Below are positions 13,173 through 14,534 of a stretch of 14,534 bases of DNA, one piece after another. The position numbers and the translations under genes are program-made. Numbering within the stretch: the stretch's first letter is position 1; every line of letters begins with the position of its first letter. The DNA is from CAZDML01 sp964506645. GTDB taxonomy: Bacteria; Elusimicrobiota; Elusimicrobia; 2-01-FULL-59-12. The notes beneath the pieces are model-generated. The model was given only the letters and a program-made list of their open reading frames with translations. It had not been told where the DNA came from and ran no database searches. The stretch lies in assembly GCA_964506645.1 (NCBI GenBank), contig CAZDML010000045.1, forward strand, positions 1-14,534, read 5' to 3'.

Positions 13173-14468
13173 ATGAAACTGTTTCGTGCAGGAATCACCG
13201 CTGTGTTTCTTTGCTCCACTGTGAACGCAGCGGAATTTTTGCCCGACCGCACGCTGACACTTGATGACAGCGTGAAGCTTGCGCTAAACAATTCCCAGTC
13301 CGTGCTCTCTTCTCGTGAAGACGAAACGATCGCGCTGCAACGTGTGCGTGAGTCGGAGTCGCTCTTCTTTCCCAAGCTGGATTTAAATGCCAACTGGAGT
13401 AAGTTTCGCGTCGAAGGAGCGACGCCACTCATGCTGCAGCCTGCGCTGGGGCCGACGCTTGTACCGGACAGCCCGAGACAAAACTTTTACACTGCGCGTG
13501 CCAATATTTATCAGACCGTGTATGAAGGCGGGCGTTCTCGTAATGTCTGGCGCCAGGCGCGTATCTCGTATGAGCGCGCACGCTCTATTCAAGAGTCCTT
13601 GACCCAGCAAGTCACCGGCAATGCCAAGACCGCGTATTACGACCTTCTTTTTGCGCAAGAGCGAGTTCGCGGGACCCAGCAAGCGATGGATACGGTGAAG
13701 AAAATGATTCCTCAGAGTGAGTCTTTGTCGATCAATGACCGCATTCAGTTGGAATCGGAGCTATCGCAGCTGCGCGCGGATGTTGCGGCGGCCAAACTCA
13801 AAGAAGGGGAAGTCGAACTCGCGTATCTTCATACCTTGAATTTGGAATTGAATACGACGGTGCTTTTGAAAGGGGAGCTGTCGACCAATCCCGTCGAGCT
13901 TGATCTTCAAAAGATGCTCGCCTGGGCGACCCAATACCGAACGGAATTGCGCCAGACCGAATATCAGGAAGAGCTCGATGCTTTGGGAATTAACCTTTCG
14001 CTGGCGGAGCGTACGCCGACGGTCGCTTTTGGGGCTTCCTATGAACGCTCAGGCAACGACTTGGATGTGCTGACCTCCAATTGGGCGGGCACGCTCAACG
14101 TTAATTTGCCTGTATCGATCTCCGATTTTGTGTACGGGTGGGCCAAAGTGAAAGAGCGCCGAGCCCAGTACCGCCAGGCCACGCTCAAACACGTGGAAAC
14201 GGCCGATCAAATCCAATGGCAAGTCCGCCAAGCGTATCTTCGATACCGGTACTGGCAGGATGAGTTGGCTTCCCGCGAACAAGACATGCGTCGCATGCAG
14301 TCGCTTGTGGACTCTGCACGACGCGAAAAGGGCCGTCTGGTAGAGCGCGTCAAAGCCGAGCGCCTCTGGCTGGATAACCAGCTTCGCTACAAAGAGGCCG
14401 TCCACGGTCAGCTCGTTGCCTTGGCCACGCTGGAACGTGCCGTCGGTCACAGCCTCGACAACAACTAA
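13173..14468 (+). CDS. TolC-family outer-membrane efflux protein
   Basis: This 431-residue protein has a Sec signal peptide cleaved after STVNA (about residue 19). The mature part opens with LTLDDSVKLALNNSQSVLSSRE, the classic start of TolC/OEP repeats, and is dominated by long amphipathic helices (about 40-60, 125-215, 250-280 and 325-425) with beta-strand-like segments. It should form the trimeric outer-membrane channel of an efflux or secretion system. It begins two bases after argH without a clear ribosome binding site, so it may be read through from argGH. The following gene starts 20 bases downstream, as expected for the periplasmic adaptor. Confidence 0.9.
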   Translation: MKLFRAGITAVFLCSTVNAAEFLPDRTLTLDDSVKLALNNSQSVLSSREDETIALQRVRESESLFFPKLDLNANWSKFRVEGATPLMLQPALGPTLVPDSPRQNFYTARANIYQTVYEGGRSRNVWRQARISYERARSIQESLTQQVTGNAKTAYYDLLFAQERVRGTQQAMDTVKKMIPQSESLSINDRIQLESELSQLRADVAAAKLKEGEVELAYLHTLNLELNTTVLLKGELSTNPVELDLQKMLAWATQYRTELRQTEYQEELDALGINLSLAERTPTVAFGASYERSGNDLDVLTSNWAGTLNVNLPVSISDFVYGWAKVKERRAQYRQATLKHVETADQIQWQVRQAYLRYRYWQDELASREQDMRRMQSLVDSARREKGRLVERVKAERLWLDNQLRYKEAVHGQLVALATLERAVGHSLDNN

Positions 14469-14488
14469 CTCTCACGTTGTCATAATTT

Positions 14489-14534
14489 ATGTTTCGCAGA
14501 ATCCTCATCGTCTTTATTTCCTTTTTCTTGGCAT
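14489..14534 (+). CDS. Start of an exported or membrane protein (3' end outside window)
   Basis: ATG at 14489 opens MFRRILIVFISFFLA, a positively charged then hydrophobic start typical of a signal peptide or anchor. Only 15 codons are visible. By position after a TolC-family gene a periplasmic adaptor (HlyD/RND membrane-fusion type) is likely, but no family motif is in view. Confidence 0.5.
   Translation, partial: MFRRILIVFISFFLA

Overview
The window reads as chromosomal DNA of a Gram-negative (double-membrane) bacterium: it has a TolC-type outer-membrane factor, Sec signal peptides, a class III nucleotide cyclase on a membrane anchor, two-component genes, tmRNA, and a compact arginine operon with 1-4 base gene overlaps. 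The protein flavour and the dispersed CCAAATTCCAA palindromes suggest an uncultivated lineage (Omnitrophota- or Elusimicrobiota-like), but that placement is a weak inference. Starts often lack a strong Shine-Dalgarno, and one promoter looks leaderless.

Layout. (1) 1-1688: the 3' part of a membrane-anchored class IIIb adenylate cyclase, overlapping by one base a DUF3307 membrane protein. (2) 1691-2565: an RNA block. A tRNA-Arg with the rare anticodon GCG (+) converges on tmRNA/ssrA (-), each with its own hairpin terminator. The block is bracketed by two copies, inverted relative to each other, of a palindromic repeat. The inner end of each copy lies exactly 4 bases from the -10 hexamer of the RNA gene it faces. 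(3) 2556-6049 (-): read 5' to 3' on the minus strand, a REC protein with a four-helix-bundle (S23/Avd-like) tail, a cytosolic PAS-histidine kinase with a degenerate GGDEF-like tail, a stand-alone receiver, tRNA-Ala(GGC), and a secreted HEXXH metallopeptidase whose start is unclear. (4) 6166-13170 (+): rsmD-argB-argD, then a multi-pass GT-C/TPR protein, then argG-argH driven by a good promoter inside the end of the preceding gene. (5) 13173-end (+): a TolC-family protein and the first codons of a further exported protein.

How it works together. argB, argD, argG and argH cover steps 2, 4, 6 and 7 of arginine synthesis. argF (ornithine carbamoyltransferase) is absent from its usual place between argD and argG, where the membrane glycosyltransferase-like gene sits. 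The minus-strand signalling genes form a self-contained cluster: neither response regulator has a DNA-binding domain, so output is probably by protein contact or phosphorelay. The most unusual features are the repeat-flanked RNA block, the REC-four-helix-bundle fusion, the GCG anticodon, the long acceptor-stem extensions on both pre-tRNAs, and the altered catalytic motif of RsmD.
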